A DNA stretch of 52,144 nt from Corallochytrium limacisporum (taxonomy: Eukaryota > Opisthokonta), in assembly GCA_002811645.1 (NCBI GenBank), contig PDIP01000017.1, forward strand, positions 174,747 to 226,890. The letters are read 5' to 3'. The notes beneath the pieces are model-generated. The model worked only from the letters and a program-made list of their open reading frames with translations. It was not told the DNA's origin and made no database searches. Numbering within the stretch: the stretch's first letter is position 1; each line of letters starts with the position of its first letter. This document shows, one piece after another, positions 1-10,235 of the stretch. The translations under genes and the position numbers were made by a program.

Positions 1-1384
1 GGCCGTGAATTGATATGTTGACATGGCACTTTTGCTGGTTCTCCGCCTACCATACTCTATAACGTGAGCGGGAGCTGTATCACATTCGCCTTCCTCTTTA
101 CGCACAGTAGGGCCTTTATTGTAGAAGATGGTCCCTTCACTACCGCAGGTCAGCCCACCGTCGACACCATCGATCTGCTGTGTTTAATACATCCGCACAC
201 GCAGGCGAAAACCTGCAGCAGTATATGCACCATGCCAAGCGGTGGTAAACTTGAGCACAACTAGTATAGCAGAGGGTTCCGGGGATGCCATTGCCCGGCA
301 CACACTCGGTCTCCTCGTCCCCTTCCCCCCCCCCCCTTCCCTTCTTTTGTCCCAGTCTGAGGGTATGCAACGGCTTACTCGGGACGCCTTCACGCTTCAA
401 AGTGGACCCTACCTCGCACGCCCTTCCCCAGACACAATACAGCTCGAGATCGTCACATGACCAGGGCAGCCAGGCCCCCCCCTTACTACCGCCGGCCTTA
501 GGAGACACTCTCTCCGCCCCTTTGCTACCTAAAAGAAAGCAACAAGGAAAAAAGAATAGCGAAAAAAACCAGCACACTCCACCCCCACCCCTCTTCCCCG
601 CGGGGAGAAGGCCGACGCAAAAGAGAAGAAAAAAAATAGGGAAAAGGAATGCTTGCTGCGTGGAGAACATTGCTTCCTTTATACACACCCACTTTGCGGA
701 CAATGTGTCATCAGTGCAGAAGCCTGTCGCGGCACCCCCCCCCCCACAGCCCGAGAGGACACGCAGGGCCCAAAAGGTTTCAATCATTGTCCCGCGGGAG
801 TGGGGGAGAGGGGGTGGGGGATGGCGCATGAAAATAGAGGGTGACAACTGTTTTTTTACAGAACGGTTCACTCTGCGGGGTGCCCTGACCGAGAATCGCA
901 GCACTGAACGTACCGGTCCTGTGCCAATTAACAGACGGCGACAGGGCACACCTACGGCGGGGTGAGTGGGGCCTGTTGGACTTTGCTTGTGTTTTTTCTT
1001 CTTCTTCTTTTGCTTCGTAGTCCGCCGGGCAAAACATGGACAAAAAATTGTAGAACAAAAGACTTAAGCAGCAAGAAAAAAATAGTACAGATATGCATAG
1101 GCAGAGTACGGGCGACCAGAAAGTCTTGGGTCGTAGACAAACGGAAAAAACAGGAACCAGAGGCAGGCGGAAATGCCGACGGAACCACAAACTAGGCTGA
1201 GGGAACAAAGGCTGTCCAACCGATCCTCCTTGGAACAAAAACAATTGAGGAGGTTTTTTCCTCTTCGTCGGGGACCGTATCTCTCTTCACCCCGTGGATG
1301 TGTGGGTGCCCCACGGAGTGCTGAGTCGGTTTTCCATTCGCCCGGTTCTTCCACGCGTGTGTAAGGTACGAATCATGATCTCAC

Positions 1385-1432
<48 letters not shown>

Positions 1433-2117
1433 CCCGAGAGAGGTGAACTGCTGCTTCACTTGCCCTCCTTCGCCGGCAACCCTTGCAAAAATTCACTGAC
1501 GGCCATATTGGCCCGCTGGGAATGTTGGTGGTTGGTTCCCCATGAAAGGCAAAGAGCTGTAGCCCGGCGAAAGAATTTCTGGTACTGGCAGCACCCAAAA
1601 AGTATAGGGGTGAAGAGTGTGTACCATTGAGGGGCAACGTATACACCCGTACACTGACCCACGCACACAAAGTCCCGATAAAGGCGAGTGAGTGGGGTAT
1701 CAATAGTGTAGACTAAGCGGAAAAGTTGAGAAACGGCGGAAGGGGGGAGAAAACGATCCCCGGTGATCCCCTTTCCGGTCCAAAATTAGATGGCACACGC
1801 AGGCTCTTTTGTGCGGCCGTGATGGGCGGTCTCCAATGTTCCTTTGCCAAGCAGGCCATCAAGTTACGGTTGCTGTTCGTTTTAGACCGTCTACGCCGCT
1901 GGGTGTAGGGTTGTATTAGCTTTTGTTCCAGGGCAGTTGCCTATCAGGCCAGATCGATAATGTGAGGTATTTCACACGTGTCGGTTCCAGAGGGAATATT
2001 AGCCAATTTTACCGCAAGTTTCTTGGCAATCTGTAGGTAAACGGGACTTCGGAGGAAGGCAAAATTCGCTGACTTGAACCACCAGTGTACAACGCGGTTA
2101 TTTTACTCTAATTTATA
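1..2117. other. gene-free region at the left edge
   Basis: I see no recognisable gene here. The longest frames (up to 269 codons) are low-complexity, proline/glycine/cysteine-rich translations of C- and G-rich DNA with no domain, and several overlap each other on both strands. The stretch holds C12 at 325-336, C11 at 735-745 and a CA microsatellite at 1395-1430. The last few hundred bases presumably include the promoter of the riboflavin gene starting at 2118. Confidence 0.6.
1395..1430. repeat. (AC)18 microsatellite
   Basis: This is an uninterrupted AC dinucleotide run, followed directly by a short C run, in a non-coding stretch. It is a simple repeat with no visible gene association. Confidence 0.95.
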
Positions 2118-2816
2118 ATGCGGAATGAACTGACTGAAGGAGGATTCTCTGGACCGACCTCCACTACAACCATGAACGGCACACTCCCTGAACAGCCCGC
2201 ACAAATGTTTGACTCTGTGGACTCTGCGATTGAGGACTTCAAGGCAGGCAAGATGGTCCTTGTGGTCGACAATGAAAATCGTGAGAATGAGGGTGATCTC
2301 ATCATGGCCGCTGAGTTGGCCACTCCTGAGGCTCTTGCTTTCATTGTCCGCTACACCACTGGTATCGTGTGCGTCAGTGTCGATCCAGAGCGTCTTGAAC
2401 AGCTCGGTCTGCCTCTTATGGTGGAGGAGAACACTGATACTTTCAAGACTGCCTTTACTGTTACTGTCGATTACAAGGTCGGTACCACCACAGGAGTTAG
2501 TGCTGCAGACCGTGCAAAGACAATCAACGCTCTTGCGAATCCGGAGATTGGTGGCGACCAGTTCAACAAGCCGGGTCACATTTTCCCTCTGCGGCCACAG
2601 CAAGGTGGCGTGCTCACCCGCCCCGGTCATACCGAGGCTGGTATAGATCTGTGTCGTATGAGTGGTCTGTTCCCTGCTGCTGCTCTTTGCGAGGTCACTA
2701 TGGACAACGGTGTTATGGCACGTCGGGACGATTTGTACAAATTCAAGAAGGAGTTCGGTCTGAAGATGATTACCATTGAGCAGATGATTGCCTACCGCAA
2801 AGCAAACAAGTGCTAG
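2118..2816 (+). CDS. RIB3: 3,4-dihydroxy-2-butanone-4-phosphate synthase (riboflavin biosynthesis)
   Basis: The 232-residue protein converts ribulose 5-phosphate to the four-carbon unit of riboflavin plus formate, and is a stand-alone enzyme as in fungi (RIB3) rather than fused to GTP cyclohydrolase II as in plants. Visible signatures are the acidic active-site loop DNENRENEGDLI (about residues 51-62), TTGVSAADRA (about 134-143), and the substrate-binding block PGHIFPLRP...RPGHTEAGIDL (about 157-182). The first ATG (2118) is in a poor context. An in-frame ATG at 2172, with context AACCATGA, would give 214 residues and may be the real start, since the first 18 residues look non-conserved. It ends TAG and is convergent with the AAA+ gene, 123 bp away. 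Animals lack this enzyme, so its presence says the organism makes its own riboflavin. Confidence 0.95.
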   Translation: MRNELTEGGFSGPTSTTTMNGTLPEQPAQMFDSVDSAIEDFKAGKMVLVVDNENRENEGDLIMAAELATPEALAFIVRYTTGIVCVSVDPERLEQLGLPLMVEENTDTFKTAFTVTVDYKVGTTTGVSAADRAKTINALANPEIGGDQFNKPGHIFPLRPQQGGVLTRPGHTEAGIDLCRMSGLFPAAALCEVTMDNGVMARRDDLYKFKKEFGLKMITIEQMIAYRKANKC

Positions 2817-2939
2817 ATGACCCTCAATCGGTACAAAATTTGAATTCGAAGATCATTCTATAGTTTCACTTCATAATCACATCAACATTAACATCACACA
2901 ACACAACACCCTGATCGCATAATCACACATGTCACATAT

Positions 2940-4322
2940 TTAATCATATTTATTCGATGGTGACTGCGACGGTGATGAAACAGATGCGACAATCGATATG
3001 ACATATTCATCGAGTGACGCCAGCCCAACGGACAGGGGCAAAGGATCCTGAGACTGCCCTTGGATGCATTCTTGAAGGCTACGTATGTTTATACCCTCTG
3101 GGAGACTGTCCTTGTCCAGATCTGCGAGGGTCTGAAGCCACTCTCTTTGTGGGGGATAAATCAAAGGGAATGTCTTGGTGGCATTTACGGGCAATAGGGC
3201 CGATGCCACCAAGCCGGGATCTGGAGTGCAAAAGATCACAACAAGTTTGCCCGGAGAGTTAGCTGTGCAGTATCTCTGCAAGAGATCAGCTGTGTGTCCA
3301 ACAAGTCGCAAATGTGACGTGCGCATACTGAATGCCGGAAACAAGACATGGGCATCATCGAATAGCAAGACGGGCAAAGCGCCACATGCCTGATCGGTCA
3401 GCCGGATGGCCTTCTGAAAAATGTTGGTCATGGTCCTTTCTGTTTCTCCCAGCTCTGGACGCAGATAGTCCGCTATGGTAACGTGGGTGACATGCAAGCG
3501 GCACTCTAACAGTTCCAAGAGGTACGGCAGCAGTGTTTTACCGCTCCCTGTCTTTCCATGAAGAACAAGGACGCGTGCAGATGGCTGTCTATATCCAAAC
3601 AGAACAGCCTTCATTTCTTCAAGAGCCGCTTGTAGCAAGCCCGTTGATAATTGTAACCGCCATGTCGGAAACGTATTCTTGGCCAGAGCTGTCTTTATGC
3701 CAATGGCATCATGGCCTCCCATTTTCTCGGGACTGACTGAGTCTTCGACTTTTATCTCCAATGTCGGAATTTTCTGAAGTCTCATGTAGTCTGGAGTGTG
3801 GTCACGACTCTCACAGCCGAGCAGCACAACACATCGTTTCACCGCCAACACATCATCAATCAATTTCATAAACATGGCCTCATTGGGGTCACTATCCTCT
3901 AAGAGAATTGCAGCTGACATGGTCTTCGGGGAATCATTCAGGGAGTGTCGAATTGGGAGTACGTCTGGCTTCAGCAAGTCAACATCGCGCACGAGCACAA
4001 TCCTCGCATGTGTCGTCTTTTCTGTCTGTAGCGTTCTCTGCACGAGTCTCCGCGCATCCGAAATGGATATCACCTCGAAACACTCTGGAAGTGTCGACTC
4101 TGAGACTGCCTCGCCGACCGTGACCTGTAGTTGTGATAGTCCGACAGTCGGTGCCTCGAGGAAGGCCAAGCGGTCGGTCAAACGCAGTTGCCCCTTCTTA
4201 TTGACATCCTCACCGCTTGGCCATGTGTCGGGTACGGGTACTTTGGAAGAGCCCGATATCGACTGGCCAAAGTTTACAAGAAAGTCAGAAAGACCCTTCA
4301 CATTTCCAGCTGCGCCTGACAT
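2940..4322 (-). CDS. divergent tandem AAA+ ATPase-like protein
   Basis: The 460-residue protein is of unknown specific function. A P-loop GKTGSGKT lies at about 254-261. After it comes a segment reading PELGETERTMTNIFQKA, typical of the region after Walker A in type II AAA proteins, then a Walker-B-like VLLFDDAH (about 317-324). The normal hydrophobic-DE pair is DD, so the catalytic glutamate is missing. The N-terminal half (about 105-190) reads like the second half of another, degenerate AAA domain: a strand ending in RDVD, a helix, then VVLLGCESRD and a proline-lined strand, with no P-loop left. A tandem AAA protein with an inactive first ring, as in PEX6 or SPATA5L1/AFG2B relatives, is the nearest idea, but I cannot assign it. 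It is divergent from TRM61 with 76 bp between the two ATGs. Confidence 0.75.
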   Translation of the reverse strand: MSGAAGNVKGLSDFLVNFGQSISGSSKVPVPDTWPSGEDVNKKGQLRLTDRLAFLEAPTVGLSQLQVTVGEAVSESTLPECFEVISISDARRLVQRTLQTEKTTHARIVLVRDVDLLKPDVLPIRHSLNDSPKTMSAAILLEDSDPNEAMFMKLIDDVLAVKRCVVLLGCESRDHTPDYMRLQKIPTLEIKVEDSVSPEKMGGHDAIGIKTALAKNTFPTWRLQLSTGLLQAALEEMKAVLFGYRQPSARVLVLHGKTGSGKTLLPYLLELLECRLHVTHVTIADYLRPELGETERTMTNIFQKAIRLTDQACGALPVLLFDDAHVLFPAFSMRTSHLRLVGHTADLLQRYCTANSPGKLVVIFCTPDPGLVASALLPVNATKTFPLIYPPQREWLQTLADLDKDSLPEGINIRSLQECIQGQSQDPLPLSVGLASLDEYVISIVASVSSPSQSPSNKYD

Positions 4323-4398
4323 TGTGTCAGTTATGGAATGGTTTTGGAGTGAAATAATAGAGCACTATAGAATCCACGTCGGTTGTTAGTAAGAGACC
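4323..4398. promoter_or_regulatory. 76-bp bidirectional promoter between AAA+ and TRM61 genes
   Basis: Only 76 bp separate the two start codons, which read outward on opposite strands, so transcription of both genes must begin here or inside the opposite gene. The minus strand holds TACTAAC (4383-4389) and a later TATAG. These could mark a 5'-UTR intron of the AAA+ gene, or be chance; I saw no matching donor. Confidence 0.6.
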
Positions 4399-5656
4399 AT
4401 GATAAAGCTTTTCCGAGCGACCCGTCACAGCAGAAGCGCTTCCTTGAAGCCGGAGCTTTACAAAACAGTGTTCACCCAAAGCAAACTACACGCACACAAA
4501 TTTGAACACGTCCACGAAAATGAATTTGTGGTCACCAGCGATTCAAAAATGCGGCAAAAACTCCACAAGGTTACTCAAAAGAAGGAGACTATAGATACAT
4601 CAGTCGCTCAGTTCCGCGTGACTGATGTGCTCAACAAGGAAATTACTGGAACCCTGGGTACAGGTGATAGATCCGTTAGACTTAGATATCCCGCGCTTGA
4701 AGACTTCAGTGTCAAGATGGGTAGACAGACTGGTCTGATCTATCCTCGAGATGCCGTGGAGATCGTAAATTCCCTCGATGTCAGCCAAGGTAGTAGAGTC
4801 TTGGAAGTTGGTACGGGTAGCGGGTCACTCACAATGTTTCTGTCCAGAGCCGGTAAGTTATTCACAATTTCTTCTTAGTTGACGCTTCGTGGGACAGTCC
4901 TAGTCATGCGTAAGGTTGCACTGAGCTTTTTTTAGCTGACTTTTTGCCAGCGGGGAGGTGACTGGGAGAGAGGTGGCTAGGGTCCGTGGTTTCCAGTGTG
5001 AACGGTTGATATTGACACAGCAAGTATTTGATTCTCTTTATTTCTTTACAGCTGGTCCTTATGGACGTATTGTGACTGTGGAAAAGAACAGGAACCGGAT
5101 GATTGAGACGGCAAGATGCATCCGGGAATGGTTTGTACACGAGGATAGTCGTTTGAAGAAGCGTGCCATCAACATCACTTGGGCCCATGGCACCGAGATC
5201 CCGCGTACTCCTGCGTTCACACCCATCAGTTTGCGCAACATTCACTTCCTGAGCACCGATGCAGCAGACGCTGCAGAGTTCTCAAGGCTGCTGAAGGAGG
5301 CAACAGACGCAGACGAAGGCCGGCTATTTGATGCCCTTTCTATCGATGTGCCAGAGCCTGAGAAGGTACTGCGGCACTGTTTACCTTTCTTGAACCCGGG
5401 GTCCCGTCTGGCGATCTATTTGCCAAACATGACACAAGTACATAAGGCAGTTCAGGATCTTCGTGACATCGGTGATCTGAATCGTGAACGTATCTACGAG
5501 GTCAGCAGGCGGTTCTGGGATGTCTACGGGCGTGGCACCAATGCAGTAGCACGCCCTGGATGGGATCAGGAGACTTTTGGCGGCTTCCTCATGCGATTTT
5601 CATATTTTCCAGGGCAGGTACAGTCGTCCCAATCCTCAGAATCACCAAGGGTTTGA
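4399..5656 (+). CDS. tRNA (adenine-58-N1) methyltransferase, mitochondrial TRMT61B-like
   Basis: Two exons, 4399-4852 and 5052-5656, give 352 residues. The intron (4853-5051, 199 bp) starts GTAAGT, ends TTTCTTTACAG and has phase 1; splicing restores the sequence SRAAGPYGR across the junction. The family uses S-adenosylmethionine to make m1A58 in the tRNA T-loop. Motif I EVGTGSGSLT is at about 137-146, preceded by GLIYPRD, the block that places A58 methylases. The C-terminal half carries the usual Rossmann order, with IDVPEPEKVL and the strand LAIYLPN. The first ~60 residues are basic and hydroxylated with few acids, like a mitochondrial presequence, and the IYPRD and single-subunit-like layout resemble TRMT61B more than cytosolic TRM61. 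No TACTAAC is visible in this intron. Assignment to mitochondria is inferred. Confidence 0.88.
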
Positions 5657-6424
5657 ACAAGTGGCCAGGAGGCAGCCTCAGGTGTTCTTGCAACAGACCG
5701 ACGTTCACTGCACTCTGAGCCAGGATGTGACTTTTAGGAGGCAGACCGTGAGGACGTACCATACAGTAGTAGCACCACATGTCCTGGAGCAAGACTTTCC
5801 GTAATGTCTCTGCCTTTGACGCCGGGCCAGCTTTGGCGTTCTTGTTCAGCGCCTGACGTCGCAAACGGTACTGGGAATGAGTCTCACGACACTACTCGGG
5901 ATCTTCGAGGACTCGACGCATCACCTGTATCGCAGGGTCGCGAATCACAAGTCCGGTTGGTGTCATCTTGCTTCTTGCAGAGCGCAGCATCATAGCTCTA
6001 TACAAGGGGACGAGAAACAATGCTACTTCGGGGATGACGACCTTGCCATTGGTTAGTCGACTGTATCGTTGTTCTCGTGCCGCCAGTGAAGTCAACCTGA
6101 TGTTTAGACATGCGGTGCCACTATGCATCTTAGAGCGCCATTCCATGTCATTATCTGGATTGTTGTGGATGTTCGTTAACTTGTTGCTGACCGTGGCACC
6201 CTCTGGCAAAAGCCTGAGCTTGTATGTTGGCAGTGAATTGGCTGGTATCGTCGGTCGGGGAGGGGGGAAGGGGTCGGCAAATTTGCAGCCAAGAAAGCCA
6301 TCAACCTGCTTCGGTTCCCGGCAGGGAAGGAATTTAAAATATCAATAATATTGATTAGATTCACAAACTCGGATTCGATGGGATTGGACGAGCAGTCGAC
6401 ATTTAGAACATGCATTGGCGGCAT
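5589..6424 (-). pseudogene. broken ORF: one apparent frameshift plus one in-frame TAG
   Basis: Three coding-like pieces lie in order on the minus strand. From an ATG at 6424 about 50 residues read open to a C-rich run near 6262-6290; there the frame appears to lose one base, and the next frame runs open to TAG at about 5892-5894 (block ending RRVLEDPE). The same frame resumes at once after the stop (CRETHSQYRLRRQ) and continues to 5589. Charged, hydrophobic, non-repetitive composition across both breaks suggests one former protein of about 275 residues. A segment ending MVRPHGLPPKSHILAQSAV faintly resembles a PPR helix pair, but I do not recognise the family. Its 3' end overlaps the end of TRM61 antisense by 68 bp. 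It could instead be a spliced gene (a 54-nt GTG..CAG segment removing the TAG is possible), assembly error, or chance. Confidence 0.35.
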
Positions 6425-6546
6425 ACAGTTATGCTGCAGCGTGCTACTAGAAGTCGCTATTATATTAAAAAAACTCTATGTACGAATATATTTACATGCT
6501 GTGCGTTGGTGTTGAAACGAATACTCTGTCTCTCAAGTCCCGAGGT

Positions 6547-6882
6547 CTATTCGTGGTGCTCAATACCAATGGTTTCCTTTTCAATTTCCGGTCCAATAAT
6601 CGGGTACAACTGTGAGGCATATGCAATAAACCAAAAGAGCCACAAACAAATAGCAGTAATGACGATGGATACCCGAATAGTCCTGAACAAAAAAAATGAA
6701 GATAGAGAGATTTTAACGAGACGCTTTACAGTTAGTATATCGATCACGAACCTTTCGAGGTCTGTCAACCTGATTTTCTGTACTTACTCTTGATTGTCAC
6801 CCTTAGGTGTCATCAGGGGTCCAAGAATAGCAATAGCCCCGAAGAAAATTGAAAAAGCTAGAATCTCCACGGTGTACGACAT
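6547..6882 (-). CDS. V-type ATPase subunit e (two exons)
   Basis: Reading from ATG 6880-6882, exon 1 is 6788-6882 and exon 2 is 6547-6682. The intron 6683-6787 (105 bp) has donor GTAAGT, an exact TACTAAC branch point (6731-6737) and acceptor TTCAG. The join (phase 2) gives 76 residues and a TAG stop. The protein has two hydrophobic helices: residues ~5-24 (EILAFSIFFGAIAILGPLM) and ~34-54. Between them is TPKGDNQETIR and afterwards SQLYPIIGP. These match the V-ATPase e/Vma9 pattern: TPKGPNQ-type loop, second helix ending before a QL(H/N)PLxGP motif. The subunit sits in the membrane Vo sector and is needed for proton-pump assembly. The gene is too short and split to appear as one open frame. 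Confidence 0.88.
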
Positions 6883-7523
6883 GATTGTCAAGATCCGATC
6901 CGCTCACCGCCCGTGCAAACAACCCATCGAGTCCTTGTGGGTGTCATTTAAGGTCCCACCTCGATGTTCCATTCCAACCTTAAATAAGTTCAATTTTGCA
7001 TAAATGGGTCCTACACCATTAACGCTACTTCAAGACAGTCCATCTCAGGACGCAATGGCAATCGTTCAAGCAACCAATTCAATGAACGAGAGCCACACCA
7101 GATTGAGGTGCAAAGATCTGCCGCTAGTGGAGGACCCCCCTGCCCCCTCTTCCCGGAGTCTACGAGGACCGACCTTAGCTGAAGCCGACCGTAATTGTGA
7201 CTCAACGGATCCATGGAGCGAAAGCTACGTCCGACGAACTTTGACAGTGGGTTCAAGACGGACAATGCCGCCTGCCACCTACATTGCACTGTGTATAGAA
7301 AACTTTGGCACAGGGAGAGACAAGACGAAAGAGGGGGTTCCAAGACTATTTCTCGGGTGGGAAGAAAACAACAAACAAGAAAGAAGGAGGAGGACCGGCC
7401 GGAGCAAACGAAAATTGTGACGGGTTATCAATATATACTGGAAACCTCGTTAAATGGATTGGGATCATAATTGATCAATACTGGGCACGCAGTCCGGTGG
7501 GATCCAAACTGAAGGGTGGTGGG
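6883..7523. other. gap between V-ATPase e and XPF, no confident gene
   Basis: It holds the promoter of the V-ATPase e gene and the 3' side of XPF. A 138-codon plus-strand frame (7004-7420) is present, but it is rich in Arg/Pro/Thr, shows no domain and is shadowed by another frame on the minus strand, so I do not call it. Confidence 0.5.
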
Positions 7524-10235
7524 TCAGATAAGAGCAAGCTTTGCATGAAAGTGGATGAATTCGTATAAGGTGCCACCGTCCACACCAAGGACCGCAACCA
7601 ACTCCTCGCGGCTGGCATGCGCGATCTCCGCTATGGTCTTGAATCGTCTCACGACGTGGACCCAGTTCTTGGAATTGATGCCCGGCATTTTCTTGAGGAA
7701 TTCAATCGGTCCGATGTTTCCTGTGCCAGACAATAGGTATTGGGCCTCATTGCTAAGATCTGAGAGACGTGCAGCTGTGTCATTTGGCTGGGGGAAGTTT
7801 TTCTTCAGATAAACTATGATCTCTGCTGTAACATGGGGATTCTCAGACCAAATCATCTTGAGCCGTGGAAAGTGAATGTTTAGGAGCGACAGTTTCGATG
7901 ACATATTGTTCCAAGAAATGTCTGAAGGAAACTCTCCGTTCATATGCAAAGCAAAAGTTTTGCTCTCGTCGAATTCGATCAGAAGTGTGGGGTGCTTGTA
8001 ATGTCGGCTCATTGCCTGACATTGCGAGTAGAGTCTTCCAGATCTCAGACTCCCCACCAAATCACTAAGACTCTTTCGCTCGATACATATTTCATCGGTG
8101 ACGACGTAGTCGCCAATCTCCATGGTCAACGGCTTGACAGTGATACCCTTGGCATGTAGCATGGCCGGAAGGCTTGACCGGAACTCTCGCATATCCACAT
8201 AAACAAATGGCTCCTCCTTGGGGGCCATAATACGGCCGCCTCCTTTCCGAGTATTAAGGAAAGGGTCATCGACCTGGTCTTCAAGTTTGTCCTTGTACTC
8301 CGGCAAAACCATTATACTACGTTCGTGAATCAGAGCACCGAAGGCAGTGTTCTCCCGCTGAATGGTAGACAAATATCTCTGCTCTTCGATACTATTTGAA
8401 TATGCCATGAAGCTAATCCGAGTCCGGAAGCCTGGGTGACTTGCGAGATGCACTTCAATGTGACGAGTAAGTGCAATATCGGCATCATAGATAATGATCC
8501 AACGCGGGTGAGTGTCTTCCAAGATGGCGTCCATACTTGTCCTTCCTGCTGCTCCATTGATTGGATGAATAAATATTTGCTCATCGGAAATGAATCCAAA
8601 CTTGTCAGAGCCCGCTGAAGGCAAGGGTACACTCTCAGGAAGATCCACACCGACAAAGTTAGTGTCTTCAATTCCAATATCACCTGCATCTGCATCCACT
8701 GTCCGTTGCCAGGCCTTTCGCGCCGCAATCGGTCCCGAACTTTCATCCATAGCTTGCGCAACCTTCTGGCGCTTCCGTGCTCGTTTTGCAGATCGTTCCC
8801 TTTGCTTAGCCCGAGCAGCCTTCAAAGCGGATGATGGATCTGCAGTGTCGTTCATTGACAACTTGCTCGGCTTCAGTACATTTCGGCCCATGTGTTTCAA
8901 ATCCACCATCCACTGACGCCAGTCTCTATACAGAGAATTGAGAATAGGTCCGGGTCCATTGACAAGCACTTGGCGTACCTGGCGTTCTGTGCGCTCGTCG
9001 TTGACAAAAATGAGGATGTTACCTGGATCCTCTATTGTTTCATTCCACCGGACACACCTATCTACTTCATCCTTCATGGCTTTCCATTTGGGGTTAGGCT
9101 CCAGAGTGGGTGACATGGGACCATGACGGATCTCGATTCCCTCGCGAATTTCCTCACGTTCATAGACTCTTGCCCGTGCAGCGCCAAACACCTTATCAGC
9201 AGGGTCCAGGAACATCCACTGTGAGTGCGTACTAAAAGTGTGGTTGCTTGCTCGCAGCATCTCCAGGAACGTGAGGAACGTGACACAATCATAGCTCGTG
9301 AGGTAGTCCAGTAACTTTCTGATTGTGTTTAAGTCATTGACAATCTGCTTTGTCCGTCGGCTAACTTGGTGCCAGATTGGACGCAGCTGAGATTTTATGA
9401 ATCGATCAAAGTCTTGCGATAATGCATTCTGACTCAGAAAGTCGTCAAAATCAAGGCTGGGATGCAAACGACGAAGCTCCTGCACTAGCATGTGGATACA
9501 CTCCCGTAGACCATTTTGAATCTGCTCCATTTTTGGTGTCAGAGGAACCATCAATTCTTCCAAACTGACCTTTTGGCGACCCAAGGCTTCCTTCACCTCA
9601 GCCCGGAATCGCGGCCAGATTTGCAGCCTACGCACTTGCAGTGCTTTCAGAACCTTTTGAGTATGCGCAAACCCATGTACGAAAGACTCAGGTCGGTCAC
9701 TAAACGCTTTGATCCACGCTTCGGGTACCCTTTGCTTAATCAATCTGAGGATGAATGCCTCCACAGACGTATCTGTCACTGTATGAGCATTCATAACGAT
9801 CACACCATCCAACAATGAAACTGGGACACGTCCGTGCAGTAGGTCCACCACGAGGATCCGAGACGTCACATATAGTAAGCCGCCAGCAGCATATACTTGG
9901 TCCCTGTTTCCGACGCCTTGCTCCGATGTAATAAACCGCGGTTCCATGTCAATTGGAACTGAAAAGTTACGCTTCAAGAGCCTGGTGAGTGTAATTTCAT
10001 CTTGTGAGTTGGCATTGATGACCAAGACAAGACTAGATTCTGTACAGTACTGCAAAAGGACAGCGGTCACGATCCGGTACAAAGACAGCCCCTTGGCGAA
10101 AACATAGAGACCGTTATCATCCTGCAATTCTCGCAATACAGTTTTCTCGTACTCAAGCAATCTGAACGTCTTGCGAACAGGGCCAAAACTTGAAATCTCC
10201 CTATTGTGATGGTTCTCCGGATCCGAATCTGCCAT
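7524..10235 (-). CDS. ERCC4: XPF/ERCC4-type structure-specific DNA repair endonuclease
   Basis: 903 residues from the ATG at 10235 (upstream in-frame codons lack an ATG). XPF with ERCC1 cuts 5' of bulky lesions in nucleotide excision repair and at crosslinks. The N-terminal two thirds is the inactivated SF2-helicase-like module, with YEKTVLRELQDDNGLYV at the start, LYVTSRILVVDLL (about 124-136) and a basic KAARAKQRERSAKRARKR linker. The nuclease domain contains GDYVVTDEICIERKSLSDL (about 703-721), i.e. the GDxn-ERKx3D active site with all acidic/basic residues present. The C-terminus (about 840-903) is a tandem helix-hairpin-helix: GNIGPIEFLKKMPGI and REELVAVLGVDGG. Length matches human XPF (~916). 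The last residues are short, with no extra tail. Confidence 0.97.
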   Translation of the reverse strand: MADSDPENHHNREISSFGPVRKTFRLLEYEKTVLRELQDDNGLYVFAKGLSLYRIVTAVLLQYCTESSLVLVINANSQDEITLTRLLKRNFSVPIDMEPRFITSEQGVGNRDQVYAAGGLLYVTSRILVVDLLHGRVPVSLLDGVIVMNAHTVTDTSVEAFILRLIKQRVPEAWIKAFSDRPESFVHGFAHTQKVLKALQVRRLQIWPRFRAEVKEALGRQKVSLEELMVPLTPKMEQIQNGLRECIHMLVQELRRLHPSLDFDDFLSQNALSQDFDRFIKSQLRPIWHQVSRRTKQIVNDLNTIRKLLDYLTSYDCVTFLTFLEMLRASNHTFSTHSQWMFLDPADKVFGAARARVYEREEIREGIEIRHGPMSPTLEPNPKWKAMKDEVDRCVRWNETIEDPGNILIFVNDERTERQVRQVLVNGPGPILNSLYRDWRQWMVDLKHMGRNVLKPSKLSMNDTADPSSALKAARAKQRERSAKRARKRQKVAQAMDESSGPIAARKAWQRTVDADAGDIGIEDTNFVGVDLPESVPLPSAGSDKFGFISDEQIFIHPINGAAGRTSMDAILEDTHPRWIIIYDADIALTRHIEVHLASHPGFRTRISFMAYSNSIEEQRYLSTIQRENTAFGALIHERSIMVLPEYKDKLEDQVDDPFLNTRKGGGRIMAPKEEPFVYVDMREFRSSLPAMLHAKGITVKPLTMEIGDYVVTDEICIERKSLSDLVGSLRSGRLYSQCQAMSRHYKHPTLLIEFDESKTFALHMNGEFPSDISWNNMSSKLSLLNIHFPRLKMIWSENPHVTAEIIVYLKKNFPQPNDTAARLSDLSNEAQYLLSGTGNIGPIEFLKKMPGINSKNWVHVVRRFKTIAEIAHASREELVAVLGVDGGTLYEFIHFHAKLALI

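Noticed and set aside
140-949. 269-codon minus-strand ORF
   Set aside because: Cys/Gly/Pro/Phe-rich low complexity, no domain, overlapped by equally long frames on the other strand, in a GC-rich gap.
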